From Arenivirga flava (GTDB taxonomy: Bacteria; Actinomycetota; Actinomycetes; Actinomycetales; Microbacteriaceae): a stretch of DNA of 64,000 nucleotides. The stretch is taken from assembly GCF_030161575.1 (NCBI RefSeq), contig NZ_BSUL01000001.1, positions 1,841,809-1,905,808 on the forward strand. The letters are read 5' to 3'. The position numbers and the translations under genes were made by a program. The notes under the pieces were generated by a model. The model saw only the letters and a program-made list of their open reading frames with translations, was not told the DNA's origin and searched no databases. Below, piece by piece: positions 26,071 to 41,276 of the stretch. The stretch's first letter is position 1. Each line of letters begins with the position of its first letter.

Positions 26071-26886
26071 ATGACCGAGAGCCGCACCGCGGTCGTGATC
26101 GAGGACGACGCCGACATCCGCGAGCTCATCGAGCTCGTGCTCGTGCAGTCGGGCTTCACCGTCCACGCCGCCGGCGACGGGTTGACCGGAGTGGAGCTCG
26201 TCCGCGAGCACTCCCCCGAGGTCATCACGCTCGACGTCGGCCTACCCGACATCGACGGGCTCGAGGTCACGCGCCGCGTCCGTCAGTTCAGCGATGCATA
26301 CATCGTCATGCTCACGGCTCGATCGGAGGAGGCGGACACGCTCCTCGGTCTCGACGCGGGCGCCGACGACTACCTCATCAAGCCGTTCCGTCCGCGCGAG
26401 CTGCGCGCGCGCGTGGCGGCGATGCTGCGACGGCCGCGCGCCGCCGCCGAGGCCGCTGCCGAGCCCACTGCTCCGGCCCCTGCGGCTGCCGCGCCGGCCG
26501 CCGCGCCGAGCGGCCGCGGCTTCACGGCCGATGAGGGCACGGTCTACACGCACAACGGGCTGACCCTCGCCGTCGAGACGCGCGAAGTCAGCCTGGGCGG
26601 TGTGGAGCTGCAGCTCACCCGTACCGAGTTCGACCTGCTCGCCTCGCTCCTCGCGAGCGGCCGTCGTGTGCGCTCCAAGGCCGACCTCGTCGCCGAGCTC
26701 CACGCGGACGAGTACTCCGTCACCGGCCGCGTCGACGAGGCCGAGGAGCGCGCCGTCGAGGTGCACCTGGGCAACCTGCGCCGCAAGCTCGACGACAACC
26801 CCCGCACGCCGCAGTGGATCGAGACCGTCCGCGGCGTCGGCTACCGGCTCGCACCCGCCCGCTGGAACGTGCCCTCCATCCAGTAG
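26071..26886 (+). CDS. OmpR/PhoB-type response regulator, orphan
   Basis: 271-aa two-component regulator. The receiver domain (7-120) has the acidic pair D12/D13, phospho-acceptor D55 in LDVGLPD, and Lys in YLIKPF. An Ala/Pro linker of about 30 residues (128-160) is longer than usual. The winged-helix domain (165-262) shows LTRTEFDLL, VEVHLGNLRRKLDD and the closing IETVRGVGYRL. No histidine kinase gene is adjacent, so its partner is elsewhere or it responds to another phosphodonor. AAGG lies just before ATG 26071. Confidence 0.92.
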   Translation: MTESRTAVVIEDDADIRELIELVLVQSGFTVHAAGDGLTGVELVREHSPEVITLDVGLPDIDGLEVTRRVRQFSDAYIVMLTARSEEADTLLGLDAGADDYLIKPFRPRELRARVAAMLRRPRAAAEAAAEPTAPAPAAAAPAAAPSGRGFTADEGTVYTHNGLTLAVETREVSLGGVELQLTRTEFDLLASLLASGRRVRSKADLVAELHADEYSVTGRVDEAEERAVEVHLGNLRRKLDDNPRTPQWIETVRGVGYRLAPARWNVPSIQ

Positions 26887-26904
26887 CGCGCATCCGCTCC
26901 GCCG

Positions 26905-26935
26905 GCAGGCCCCGACCATCGCGGTCGGGGCCTGC
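26905..26935 (+). terminator. response regulator terminator
   Basis: A perfect 13-bp stem (26905-26917 with 26923-26935) with loop ATCGC lies 18 bp after the response regulator stop. Confidence 0.8.
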
Positions 26936-26982
26936 TGCGTTCGCTCGCATGGCGAGCGGATGCGGATGCGGACGCGCAGCAC

Positions 26983-27018
26983 GCAGCAGGGCCCGGCCGA
27001 TCGGCCGGGCCCTGCTGC
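26983..27018 (-). terminator. loopless 36-bp palindrome, ettA terminator
   Basis: Two 18-nt arms (26983-27000 and 27001-27018) are exact complements with no spacer. It ends 7 bp past the ettA stop codon on the minus strand and is the likely ettA terminator; it also faces the response regulator unit. Confidence 0.75.
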
Positions 27019-27025
27019 GCGGTGG

Positions 27026-28709
<1,684 letters not shown>

Positions 28710-28777
28710 GTCGCGACCAGTCTACGGCGCGGACAGCGGATGCACCCGGTCCGTTCGTGACGGACCGGGGCGGATGC

Positions 28778-29251
28778 TCACCAGTCGATCGCGCGCGTGG
28801 TGCCGACCAGGCACGAGCCGGTCGCGAGGACCGGGGTGACGATGCTCTGCCCGGTGGCACCGCCGCCGCGCTGGCCGATGATGCACCCCTCGCCGATGCG
28901 CACCGAGAACTGCACCGAGTCCGCGTCGAGGCCGATGGCGGTGGCATCCGGCGTCACCTGCATGGCGCCCTTGTCGAAGCCGGCGTCGGTCAGGGCATCG
29001 ATGAAGGCCCGACCGCCGGCGTTGCCGTCCGCGGCCAGCACGCGACCGACCACGAGGTCGAAGTAGGGCTGGTTCGCCGCGGCGTCGCCGTCCGGGACCA
29101 GCGCCGGCTCCGTCGGTGTCGGGCTCGCCGATGGCGTCTCCGCCGGGGCGCTGCTGACGGTGGGTTCCGGCTCGGGCGCGGTGCAGCCGGCGAGCGCGAT
29201 CAGCGCCGCCGTTCCGAGCGCGACCAGAGCTGCGCGCGACCTCGAGGTCAT
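28778..29251 (-). CDS. small lipoprotein, 157 aa, unknown function
   Basis: Type II signal peptide with lipobox ALAGC (lipidated Cys near residue 23), a Thr/Pro/Ser/Glu linker to about residue 55, then a compact domain of about 100 residues ending GSCLVGTTRAIDW. Two further cysteines (EGCIIG and SCLVG) suggest one disulfide. This protein commonly sits beside ettA and ssb in Microbacteriaceae (from memory, the family may be DUF6993). The role is unknown. Confidence 0.72.
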   Translation of the reverse strand: MTSRSRAALVALGTAALIALAGCTAPEPEPTVSSAPAETPSASPTPTEPALVPDGDAAANQPYFDLVVGRVLAADGNAGGRAFIDALTDAGFDKGAMQVTPDATAIGLDADSVQFSVRIGEGCIIGQRGGGATGQSIVTPVLATGSCLVGTTRAIDW

Positions 29252-29371
29252 CTCTCCCCCGTCCAGCGACGCGGACGCCGCACCGGGGTGCCTCCCCGTC
29301 GATCGTCGAGTCTACGCGGACGGATCGGCGGCCTGCGCCGCGGCGGCGCGGCCCGCCGCGGCGCTACCGGT

Positions 29372-29842
29372 TCAGAAGGGCACGGCCGCCGCGAGCGGCT
29401 GCTGCTCGGCGTCACCGCCCTGCTCCTCCGCGGCGGGCTCCTCCTGCTCCGGGGCCTGGGCGTCCGCAGGTCGGGTCTCGCGCTCGATGATGCGGCGCGC
29501 GAAGATCGAGACGCCCCAGGTCAGGTCGTGGCCCAGCGCGTCCGCCTCGACCTCGATCGAGGTGCCGCTCTTCTCATCGCCCGTCCAGTCGCGGATCCGG
29601 ACGCGCCCGGTCACGATCACCCGCTCGCCCTTCTTCACCGAGGTGGCGGTGTTCTCGGCGAGCTGGCGGAAGGTGGAGACGGTGTACCAGTTCGTCTCGC
29701 CGTCGACCCACTGGTTCTTCTGCCGATCGAAGCGGCGCTGGTTCGACGCGAGCCTGAAGCTGGTGATCTTGAGGCCGGCCTCGGTGATGACGTGCCGCGG
29801 CGTCGTGGCCACGAAGCCGGAGATCGTGATGCTGTCGGTCAT
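29372..29842 (-). CDS. ssb: single-stranded DNA-binding protein
   Basis: 156-aa OB-fold protein. ITISGFVATTPRHV begins the fold, TSFRLASNQRRF and WYTVSTFRQLAENT follow, with GERVIVTGRVRIRDW as the fourth strand. The C-terminal 45 residues are acidic and Gln/Glu/Ala-rich and end AAAVPF, keeping a hydrophobic-Pro-Phe terminus like that used for partner binding. It is more divergent than the main replicative SSB and may be the second, recombination- or competence-type paralogue; this is inference. The start at 29842 has a GGGAGC-like site. Confidence 0.88.
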   Translation of the reverse strand: MTDSITISGFVATTPRHVITEAGLKITSFRLASNQRRFDRQKNQWVDGETNWYTVSTFRQLAENTATSVKKGERVIVTGRVRIRDWTGDEKSGTSIEVEADALGHDLTWGVSIFARRIIERETRPADAQAPEQEEPAAEEQGGDAEQQPLAAAVPF

Positions 29843-30113
29843 GCTGCTGCTCCCTGCGTTACGGGCCGCTCCCCGTTGGCGCGGCCGCCGTGCGCCCAGT
29901 GTCGGACGCACGGCGGACCGCTCGCGGGCGTCGGTGCCGTCCTGTGGGATGACTCCGACGATGCGACCGGTGGGAGGAGCGCTCGACGTCGTCCCCGCGG
30001 TGTTCCGCGGAGCCGACGGAGACGACGGCGTCGTGGCCGTTGCTCCTCGCCGGTCGGGGGACGCCGGCGCCACTCGGTGCCGGCCATCCGCGCTGCCGCG
30101 CGGGGTCGATGGG

Positions 30114-30359
30114 TCAGTGGGCGCGGAACTCCGGGCGCTCGGCACCCGGCCCCAGCGCGGTCTGCAGCGCCGCCTTGGCGACCTCGAGACTCGGGTAGCT
30201 GCCGCGAGCCTCCGCGTCGTCGAGCAGCGCGACCGCGTACGCATCCCCGTCTCGCCGGATCGTGCCGACGGCTCCGACCGGCCCGAAGGCGACCCAGAGG
30301 CCGTGGTCGCCGGCGTTCTCGCCGGCGCGTTCGGTGTTGGTCTCCTGCATTGCGCTCAT
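30114..30359 (-). CDS. conserved small protein, 81 aa, unknown function
   Basis: Cytosolic, no signal or membrane segment. The core WVAFGPVGAVGTIRRDGDAYAV is followed by YPSLEVAKAALQTAL and ends RPEFRAH. It looks like a small beta-alpha domain found in Microbacteriaceae, but I do not know its function. The start at 30359 has AAGGAG about 7 nt upstream. Confidence 0.65.
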   Translation of the reverse strand: MSAMQETNTERAGENAGDHGLWVAFGPVGAVGTIRRDGDAYAVALLDDAEARGSYPSLEVAKAALQTALGPGAERPEFRAH

Positions 30360-30511
30360 GTCGCGCTCCTTCCCTCCGCTCGCCTCGTCGCGTGCGGTCT
30401 CGGGCGTCGATGATGCGACGCTCCCCGGGTGACTGCAGGTGCAGCGTACGCGCGAGCGGGCCCGCGGCCCCGAGCTCCGAGACAACCCCAAGCTCGTGGC
30501 CGCGAGGCCGG

Positions 30512-31039
30512 TCAGACGGCTTTGATGTACTGCGCGTAACCCTTGCGGATCTTGTTCACCTTGGGCAGCGCCACGGCCATGCAGTAGCCCTGACCGGGGT
30601 TCTTGGCGAAGAAGTCCTGGTGGTAGTCCTCGGCCGCGTAGAACTCGCCGAGCGGCTCGATCGTGGTGACGATGCCGCCCTCCCAGTACTCGTCGGCGCG
30701 GGCTCGCGCGGCCTCGAAGAGCTCGCGCTGCTCCTCGCCGTCGAAGAACATGGCCGAGCGGTACTGCGTGCCGACGTCGTTGCCCTGGCGGTTCAGCTGC
30801 CGCGGGTCGTGCAGCGTGAAGAACACGTCGAGCACCACCTCGGCGGGGATCACCGCCTCGTCGAACTCCACGGCCACGACCTCGGCGTGCCCGGTGGTGC
30901 CGGTGCAGACGTGCTCGTAGCTCGGGTTCGGCACCGCGCCGCCCGTGTACCCGGACACCACGTCGGAGACGCCGTCGAGCACGCGGTAGACCGCGTCCAG
31001 GCACCAGAAGCAGCCGCCGGCCAGCACGAAGGTGGTCAT
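30512..31039 (-). CDS. msrA: peptide methionine sulfoxide reductase A
   Basis: 175-aa enzyme that reduces the S-epimer of methionine sulfoxide in proteins. The catalytic motif GGCFWC holds the active-site C10, and the substrate-binding residues lie in YEHVCTGTTGHAEVVAVEFD and GTQYRSAMFF. A C-terminal Cys (GYCMAVALPK) can serve as resolving cysteine. Thioredoxin is the expected reductant. The start at 31039 has GAGAGGAT upstream. Confidence 0.95.
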   Translation of the reverse strand: MTTFVLAGGCFWCLDAVYRVLDGVSDVVSGYTGGAVPNPSYEHVCTGTTGHAEVVAVEFDEAVIPAEVVLDVFFTLHDPRQLNRQGNDVGTQYRSAMFFDGEEQRELFEAARARADEYWEGGIVTTIEPLGEFYAAEDYHQDFFAKNPGQGYCMAVALPKVNKIRKGYAQYIKAV

Positions 31040-31269
31040 GATCGATCCTCTCGGTCGGAACGGATGGGGCGGTCGCGACGCTCGCGCGCCGACGGGCCTG
31101 AGGGAGCCAACGTCGAGACCTCGGCCTCTGTTCCCGTTCCCATCCTCTCCCGCATCCGCTGTCCGCGGACCGCGTGCGACCTGGAAGCGGCATGCGGGCG
31201 GTGAGCGGATGCTGACGCCACCCCGTCCGCCTCCCCTCGCCGGGGCCGCCCCGGGGCTACCCTGCGGAC

Positions 31270-32307
31270 ATGCAGTGGTGGAGCGACTTCTTGGACTGGG
31301 CCTCGACGGGCGAGGGGCTGCGCACGCTCGCGCAGACCGCGCTGCCGTTCCTGGCCATCGTGCTGGCCGGCATCATCGCCGCGGTCATCGGACGCGCAGC
31401 GATCCGGCACTCCCTCGGCCTCGCCGAGCAGGAGCTCACCCGCGGGGTCCTCGCCGCCGTCATCGGCGCGGGTCGGCAGTACGCGGTGTGGGACACCCTG
31501 ACCACCGCCGAGCAGCAGTACGCGGCCATCGCAGCGGCCGAGGCCGAGGTGCGGCTGCGCATGCTGCCCCGCGTCGGCGCCGAGGCGGCCGCCGACTGGG
31601 CGCTGCACGAGCTCGAGGAGCTCAAACGCAATTCGATCGACTTCGGCCGCTCGTCCGAGGCCGGTTTCGCCGAGTTCCGCGACCGCCTCGTCGAGTGGCA
31701 CTTCCGCCCCCGCAAGGCCCGCAAGCTCTTCCTGCAGGACCTCGAGCGCTGGCGTTTCGAGCGCAGCGAGGAGAACGACAAGGCCGCGGACCAGCAGCGC
31801 AAGTGGCAGCAGGAGCAGCAGACCCGCCCGGCCCCCACCGCCAGCGACCTCGCGAACCGACTCGCCGCGCGCGACCAGGAGCGCGCTTCCGGGCAGGCGC
31901 CGACTCAGGCCGCGCCGGTCGCGACCGCTTCGACGGCGACGGCCTCCCCGGCGACGGGCGCCGCGGCTTCGCCGCGCGAGGACGGGGCGTCGGCCTCCGC
32001 CGCGACGGGCGCGGCAGCCTCGCCGCGCGAGGACGGGGTATCGGCCTCCGCCGCAGCGCCTGCGACCGCCGCGCCCGCTCCATCGACGCCCGCATACGAT
32101 GAGCCCGCCCCGGTGCCCACCAGCTTGCCCGGTACGGCCCCGCAGGCCGCGCCCGCCGACGCGAACGCGACGGCTCCGTACCAGCCCGTGGCGACTCCCC
32201 GACCTTCGGCGTCCTCCGTCACCAGCCCGGCGGACGCGACCGACACCGGCGTCGTCGTCGAGGCCACCGACCCGCCCAAGTCCGCGTTCGGACGCAACCA
32301 GGACTGA
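31270..32307 (+). CDS. membrane protein with long Ala/Pro/Ser-rich tail, 345 aa
   Basis: One N-terminal membrane segment (about 20-42) is followed by a helical, charged cytosolic domain (50-185; RKARKLFLQDLERWRFE), then a low-complexity tail. The tail carries a tandem duplication, with ATGAAASPREDG occurring twice, 20 residues apart (nucleotides 31953-32050). No enzymatic motif is visible. It belongs to the conserved Microbacteriaceae neighbourhood with ssb and msrA; function unknown. Confidence 0.72.
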   Translation: MQWWSDFLDWASTGEGLRTLAQTALPFLAIVLAGIIAAVIGRAAIRHSLGLAEQELTRGVLAAVIGAGRQYAVWDTLTTAEQQYAAIAAAEAEVRLRMLPRVGAEAAADWALHELEELKRNSIDFGRSSEAGFAEFRDRLVEWHFRPRKARKLFLQDLERWRFERSEENDKAADQQRKWQQEQQTRPAPTASDLANRLAARDQERASGQAPTQAAPVATASTATASPATGAAASPREDGASASAATGAAASPREDGVSASAAAPATAAPAPSTPAYDEPAPVPTSLPGTAPQAAPADANATAPYQPVATPRPSASSVTSPADATDTGVVVEATDPPKSAFGRNQD

Positions 32308-32320
32308 CCCTGCATGACGA

Positions 32321-32349
32321 GGGGCCCGGAGGCATCGCCTCCGGGCCCC
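32321..32349 (+). terminator. terminator after the 345-aa membrane protein
   Basis: A perfect 13-bp stem (32321-32333 with 32337-32349), loop ATC, followed by TTCTC, 14 bp after the stop at 32307. Confidence 0.85.
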
Positions 32350-32590
32350 TTCTCATGCGCCGCGGGACAGGCGCCGTGCTCCTCGAGGCGAGAACCCCTG
32401 CACTCGTGCGCCGTGGCGCCATCGGCCCTGCCTCCCACGTGTCCGGACCCTCGGGAGAAGAGCGTTCTCTCGTTCGCCGGAGCGCGGCGGAAGCCAAGAC
32501 GGCCGTGTGAGGAGGAAGCGGAGGCTCCCTAGGAGGAGACCGGTAGTTCCGCAGCGTGAGGCGGGCCATCCGCCGGAAGGCAGGCAAGCC

Positions 32591-32729
32591 GTGCGCCGGA
32601 ACCATCTGGAGCGCGCCGTAACCACCCCGAGTGCGCCGGAAGCACATCCGTGCGCGCGGGAACCACCACGTGCGCGCCGCAACCACATCCGTGCCCGCGG
32701 GAACCACCCTTCGCGCACGGGAACCACGC
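32591..32729. repeat. degenerate ~20-21-bp tandem array, about seven units
   Basis: Successive units share the form GTGCGCGCGGGAACCACC with substitutions (GCCGGAACCAT, GCCGTAACCAC, GCGGGAACCAC, GCCGCAACCAC). The spacing is close to 20-21 bp throughout. The units touch without unique spacers, so this is not a CRISPR array. Confidence 0.65.
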
Positions 32730-32815
32730 TGCGCTCGACTGCACCTCTCTATGCGCACAGCCAGCGGCGAGCGACCACCGAGGCGGCGAGCTGCTCTCCG
32801 CGTTCGGGCGTGTTG

Positions 32816-32853
32816 GCGACATTGGGGCTTGCGAGTGCATGCCCCAATGTCGC
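32816..32853. repeat. dispersed hairpin element, copy 2
   Basis: Perfect 13-bp arms (32816-32828 and 32841-32853) enclose a 12-nt loop with TGC-N4-GCA. It is the same design and nearly the same arm sequence as the core of copy 1 at 14354-14391. Confidence 0.75.
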
Positions 32854-33190
32854 TGACGCTCCCACAACGCTCCCCGCACGCGCCCGCCCACGCCCCGCCA
32901 CGTGCCCGGCCACGTGCCCGGCCACGCTCCGCCACGCCCGGATGCGCCTGCCGCGCCCGGATGCGCCCGGACGCGCCGCTGCACGTCGCCTGTGCCGGTG
33001 TGCCCGACTGCTCGTCGCTCGAGCGCTTGCACCGCGACGCGCCTCGGCTCGGCACGTGGGGCGAGCGGGTGCCCACTCCGCCCGCCGCGCGACGGAGAGC
33101 GTCGTCCGCGCGAAGGTGGCGGGCGTCGTGAGGGCGGATCACCGGGAGGACGCGTCACCGGAGCGCTGCGGAGCGACTGCCGCGACTGCC

Positions 33191-33270
33191 GTGCTTCCGT
33201 GCTTCTGCGCTTCCGTGCCTCCGTGCTTCCGTGCTTCCGTGCTTCCGTGCTTCCGTGCTTCCGTGCTTCC
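33191..33270. repeat. 8-bp microsatellite-like array, ten units
   Basis: Ten consecutive copies of GTGCTTCC; units 1 and 5-10 are identical, and units 2-4 differ by one base each. Not a multiple of three and not within a gene. Confidence 0.9.
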
Positions 33271-33377
33271 GTGACGACCATGTCGGAACGCACGTCCACG
33301 TCCGCGGCGCCGAGCACCGAACGGTCGGTACACGGCCGAAGACCACCGCCAGCACTTGATGATGCCGCAACGACGGA

Positions 33378-33399
33378 AGGCCGCCCTCTCGGGCGGCCT
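33378..33399. terminator. second hairpin past the rRNA operon
   Basis: A 9-bp perfect stem (33378-33386 with 33391-33399), loop TCTC. It is a possible backup terminator of the rRNA operon or the end of a plus-strand transcript. Confidence 0.5.
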
Positions 33400-33446
33400 C
33401 TGCCTCATGCGTCGATCGACCGATCGCGGCGCACGCAGTTAAATGC

Positions 33447-33478
33447 GAAGAGGCCACCCATCACTGGGTGGCCTCTTC
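33447..33478 (-). terminator. rRNA operon terminator
   Basis: A perfect 14-bp stem (33447-33460 with 33465-33478), loop TCAC, starting 8 bp beyond the 5S 3' end, then GCATTTAA on the minus strand. Confidence 0.85.
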
Positions 33479-33485
33479 AAAGAGA

Positions 33486-33604
33486 AGTCCGGCGGTGTCC
33501 TACTCTCCCACAGGGTCCCCCTGCAGTACCATCGGCGCTGCGAGTCTTAGCTTCCGGGTTCGGAATGTAACCGGGCGTTTCCCTCGCGCTATGGCCGCCG
33601 AAAC
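33486..33604 (-). rRNA. 5S ribosomal RNA
   Basis: Minus-strand sequence begins GTTTCGGCGGCCATAGCG, contains CCCGGTTACATTCCGAACCC and ends CACCGCCGGACT, matching actinobacterial 5S rRNA of about 119 nt. The first and last bases pair as expected; ends are accurate to a base or two. Confidence 0.93.
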
Positions 33605-33737
33605 ACTATTGATATTTCAGTCTATACGGCCAACCTCCCACAGATCGAGCCTGTGGTGGCTGGAACGCAGTTCTCGACCGTCTATCGAGAACCACAAAGT
33701 GGACGCGAACACTCAGCAGAATACTGATGTATATGTT

Positions 33738-38875
<5,138 letters not shown>

Positions 38876-39458
38876 GGTTCAAACACCCTGATCCGAAAAC
38901 CAAGGCAATTCAAAAACCTGCAACCGAAGTCACAAGCGAGTTGATCTGACCAAAAGATCGTCTACTGACAATCAATCAATCCAAAGGAATCTCTCCACCA
39001 GTCCAGAAATAGACCGGCACGAGGATAATTTGGCATTTGACATGTGCACGCTGTTGAGTTCTCAAGGATCGGACGCACCCGGCTTCAGGCCTTTCGGCTG
39101 TCGCTCCGGGGCAACTTCTCTAAGTTACATCCTCCGCCTCACCGTGTCAAATCGACCGGCCGGCGTTCCGTTCGCTGCTCTGCAGTCGAATGGGCACCGC
39201 TATTCAGACCGTTCCCGGTCTCGAACTGGAGGGGTATCCGTTCCACCCGCATCCGAGCACGGAAGTGCTCTTGTGGATTGCCTCTCGGCTGGGAGTGGTT
39301 TGCGCTAGATGAGGCCGGTGAAGCGATCCGCTTCCCCGTGGCCTTTGCGGCGACAGGTAATTACTTTACGCACGGCCCCGCACCTCCGCAAATCGGCCCG
39401 TCCAGAGGACCGCCGATCCCAATGAACACAAGGGCTTCATCGGCGTGTCGCGCTCCGT
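38876..39458 (-). promoter_or_regulatory. rRNA operon leader and promoter region
   Basis: 583 bp upstream of 16S on the minus strand without a gene. It holds a vegetative promoter at 39122-39150 and the leader motif TTGAGAACTCAACAGCGTG at 39047-39065, shared in part with the 16S-23S spacer and typical of actinobacterial rrn antitermination/processing signals. The part up to 39458 also overlaps the 3' flank of the ABC-F gene. Confidence 0.75.
39122..39150 (-). promoter_or_regulatory. rRNA operon promoter
   Basis: On the minus strand TTGACA (39145-39150), a 17-bp spacer and TAACTT (39122-39127) give a near-consensus housekeeping-sigma promoter about 250 bp before 16S. Confidence 0.65.
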
Positions 39459-41144
39459 TCACCCGTGCGGTTCGAGGTGCAGCGTGCGGCCGCTCCAGCG
39501 GCGACGCAGCCAGCGGTCGTGGCTGGCGACGACGACGGCGCCCGGGTACGTGCCGAGCGCGTCCTCCAGCTCGGTCGCGAGCGAGAGCGAGAGGTGGTTC
39601 GTCGGCTCGTCGAGCAGGAACAGGTGCGGGGGCCTGGCGATGATCAGCGCCAGGGCGACGCGGCGCTGCTGTCCGACCGAGAGGGCGCCGACGGGACGGT
39701 CCTCGTCGCGGGCGTGGATGAGGCCGAGCTCCGCCAGGGGCAACGCCGCAGCGCGGGCCTCGCCGACCGCGCGACCGTAGAGGTCGCGCGGTGAGCGGGA
39801 CGGGTCCGGCCAGCGGACGTCCTGCTCGAGCAGCGCGATGCGCAGCCCCTTGCGGCGCTGCACCGTGCCGGCGTCCGGAGCGAAGTCGCCCGCGAGCAGC
39901 GACAGCAGGGTGGACTTGCCGGCGCCGTTCGCACCGGTGATGAGCAGGCGCGCATCCGCTTCAAGGTCCAGCGCGGCCAGCCGCAGGCGTCCGTCGACGC
40001 GCACGTCGCGGGCCTCGAGCAGCGGACCGCCCTCGAGCGGGGTGCTGCCGGTGGGGATGCCGGCGAACCGCAGCGGCTCGACCGGTCGGCTCAGCGAGAG
40101 CGCCTCGAGCTCGGCGATCCGCCGCTCCAGCGCCAGCCGGCGGGCGGCGTTGCTCTGCTGCGCGCGATCGCCGCGCATGCCGAACGCCATCTTGTTGCGG
40201 TCCTTCATGACCCGCTCGCGGTGGATGTTCACCTCGGCGGCGCCGGACTCCTCGCGCAGACGGGCGAGCTCCTGCTGCTCGGCGTTGTACCGGTCGACCC
40301 AGCGTCGGTACTCCGCGGCCTTGTGCTCCAGGTAGGCGGTGTACATGCCCGCATCCGCTCGTCCGCCGTAGCGCTGGGCGCCGTCGCGGTGCGGATCGAT
40401 GTCAACCAGACCCGTCGCGACCTCGTCGAGGAAGGCGCGGTCGTGGCTCGCGAAGAGCACGGGTCCGTTCCACGCGCGGAGCTCGCCGCGCAGGAACGCG
40501 ACCGCCTCGTCGTCGAGGTGATTGGTCGGCTCGTCGAGCATGAGCGCGACGGGGCGGCCGAGCAGCAGCGCGGCCAGCGCGAAGCGCGACCGCTGGCCGC
40601 CGCTGACCTCGTCGATGCGCCGCTCGAGCGGGATGCCCTCGAGGCCGAGCCCGGAGAGCACGGCGTCGCGACGGGCGTCGATGCTCCAGAGCCCGCCGGT
40701 CTCCGCCTCCTGCAGCAGCGCGGCGTAGCGGTCCGCGGCGGCGTCACCGCCTTCGGCGAGGTCGAGCGCGGCCGCCTCGAGGTCGCGCTCGAGGGCACGG
40801 TACTCGCCGAGGGCGTCCTCCAGCAGGTCGCGCAGCGACCAGTGCCGCGGGGCGCGCACCTCCTGAGCGAGCAGGCCGGCGCTGCGCAGGCCGCGGCGGC
40901 GCGGCACGGCGACCGTGCCCGCATCCGGCGCATCCGCACCGGCGGCGATGCGCAGCAGCGTCGACTTGCCCGCGCCGTTCTCGCCGAGCAGGCCGATGCG
41001 GGCGCCCGGTGGCACGAGCAGGCTGAAGCCGTCGATGACACGGCGGACGCCGTCGAAGGTGCGGCTCACGCCCTCCAGTCGGAGGACGTCGCCGGCCCGG
41101 GCCTCGGGCGTGGACATGAACGAGTGCGTGAACTGGGTGGCCAT
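39459..41144 (-). CDS. ABC-F family ATPase (antibiotic-resistance/ribosome-protection type)
   Basis: 561-aa cytosolic protein with two ABC domains and no membrane segments. Domain 1 has GENGAGKST, signature SGGQ and DEPTNHLDDEAV. Domain 2 has GANGAGKST, a diverged signature LSVGQQRR, and DEPTNHLSLSLA. Between them is an inter-domain linker of about 80 residues rich in Arg/Glu. Such linkers reach the ribosomal P site and displace macrolides, lincosamides or pleuromutilins in TlrC/Vga-like proteins; the exact drug class is not predictable. A possible three-codon upstream ORF and a stem that can cover the ribosome site precede it, suggesting drug-induced translation. Confidence 0.88.
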   Translation of the reverse strand: MATQFTHSFMSTPEARAGDVLRLEGVSRTFDGVRRVIDGFSLLVPPGARIGLLGENGAGKSTLLRIAAGADAPDAGTVAVPRRRGLRSAGLLAQEVRAPRHWSLRDLLEDALGEYRALERDLEAAALDLAEGGDAAADRYAALLQEAETGGLWSIDARRDAVLSGLGLEGIPLERRIDEVSGGQRSRFALAALLLGRPVALMLDEPTNHLDDEAVAFLRGELRAWNGPVLFASHDRAFLDEVATGLVDIDPHRDGAQRYGGRADAGMYTAYLEHKAAEYRRWVDRYNAEQQELARLREESGAAEVNIHRERVMKDRNKMAFGMRGDRAQQSNAARRLALERRIAELEALSLSRPVEPLRFAGIPTGSTPLEGGPLLEARDVRVDGRLRLAALDLEADARLLITGANGAGKSTLLSLLAGDFAPDAGTVQRRKGLRIALLEQDVRWPDPSRSPRDLYGRAVGEARAAALPLAELGLIHARDEDRPVGALSVGQQRRVALALIIARPPHLFLLDEPTNHLSLSLATELEDALGTYPGAVVVASHDRWLRRRWSGRTLHLEPHG

Positions 41145-41147
41145 GAA

Positions 41148-41226
41148 GGCCCCTTCCGTAACCGGTTTCGGTTCCCGCCGGGCGTGACGCCGCGGACGCG
41201 GGAGGTGGAGGGGCTCAGAACTTCAT
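41148..41226 (-). promoter_or_regulatory. candidate attenuation leader of the ABC-F gene with upstream ORF Met-Lys-Phe-stop
   Basis: A minus-strand ATG AAG TTC TGA lies at 41215-41226, 70 nt before the ABC-F start. The bases right after its stop, GCCCCTCC (41207-41214), can pair with the gene's Shine-Dalgarno region GGAAGGGGC (41149-41157). A ribosome halted on the tiny ORF would cover the first partner and free the start site. ABC-F resistance genes elsewhere are known to use short upstream ORFs; the mechanism here is inference. Confidence 0.5.
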
Positions 41227-41276
41227 AGTGGTCCGACGGTAGCACGCGGGCGGCGCCGCGTCACCCGTCGCGCCGG

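Larger units (their letters stand above)
32350..33446. other. 1.1-kb gene-free, repeat-rich spacer before the rRNA operon end
   Basis: No ORF here has a ribosome site or a recognisable domain, and all six frames give Arg/Ala/Pro-rich low-complexity products. It contains a degenerate ~20-bp tandem array (32591-32729), a copy of the dispersed hairpin (32816-32853), GCCACG/CACGTG-rich stretches (32880-32960), an 8-bp tandem array (33191-33270) and a terminator hairpin at 33378. Confidence 0.7.

Noticed and set aside
32591..32729. Tandem repeats considered as a CRISPR array
   Set aside because: Units of about 20 bp are contiguous with no unique spacers, and no cas genes are present.
33191..33270. 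8-bp repeats considered as a replication-origin iteron cluster
   Set aside because: No AT-rich unwinding region, DnaA boxes or replication gene nearby, and the unit is too short for typical iterons.
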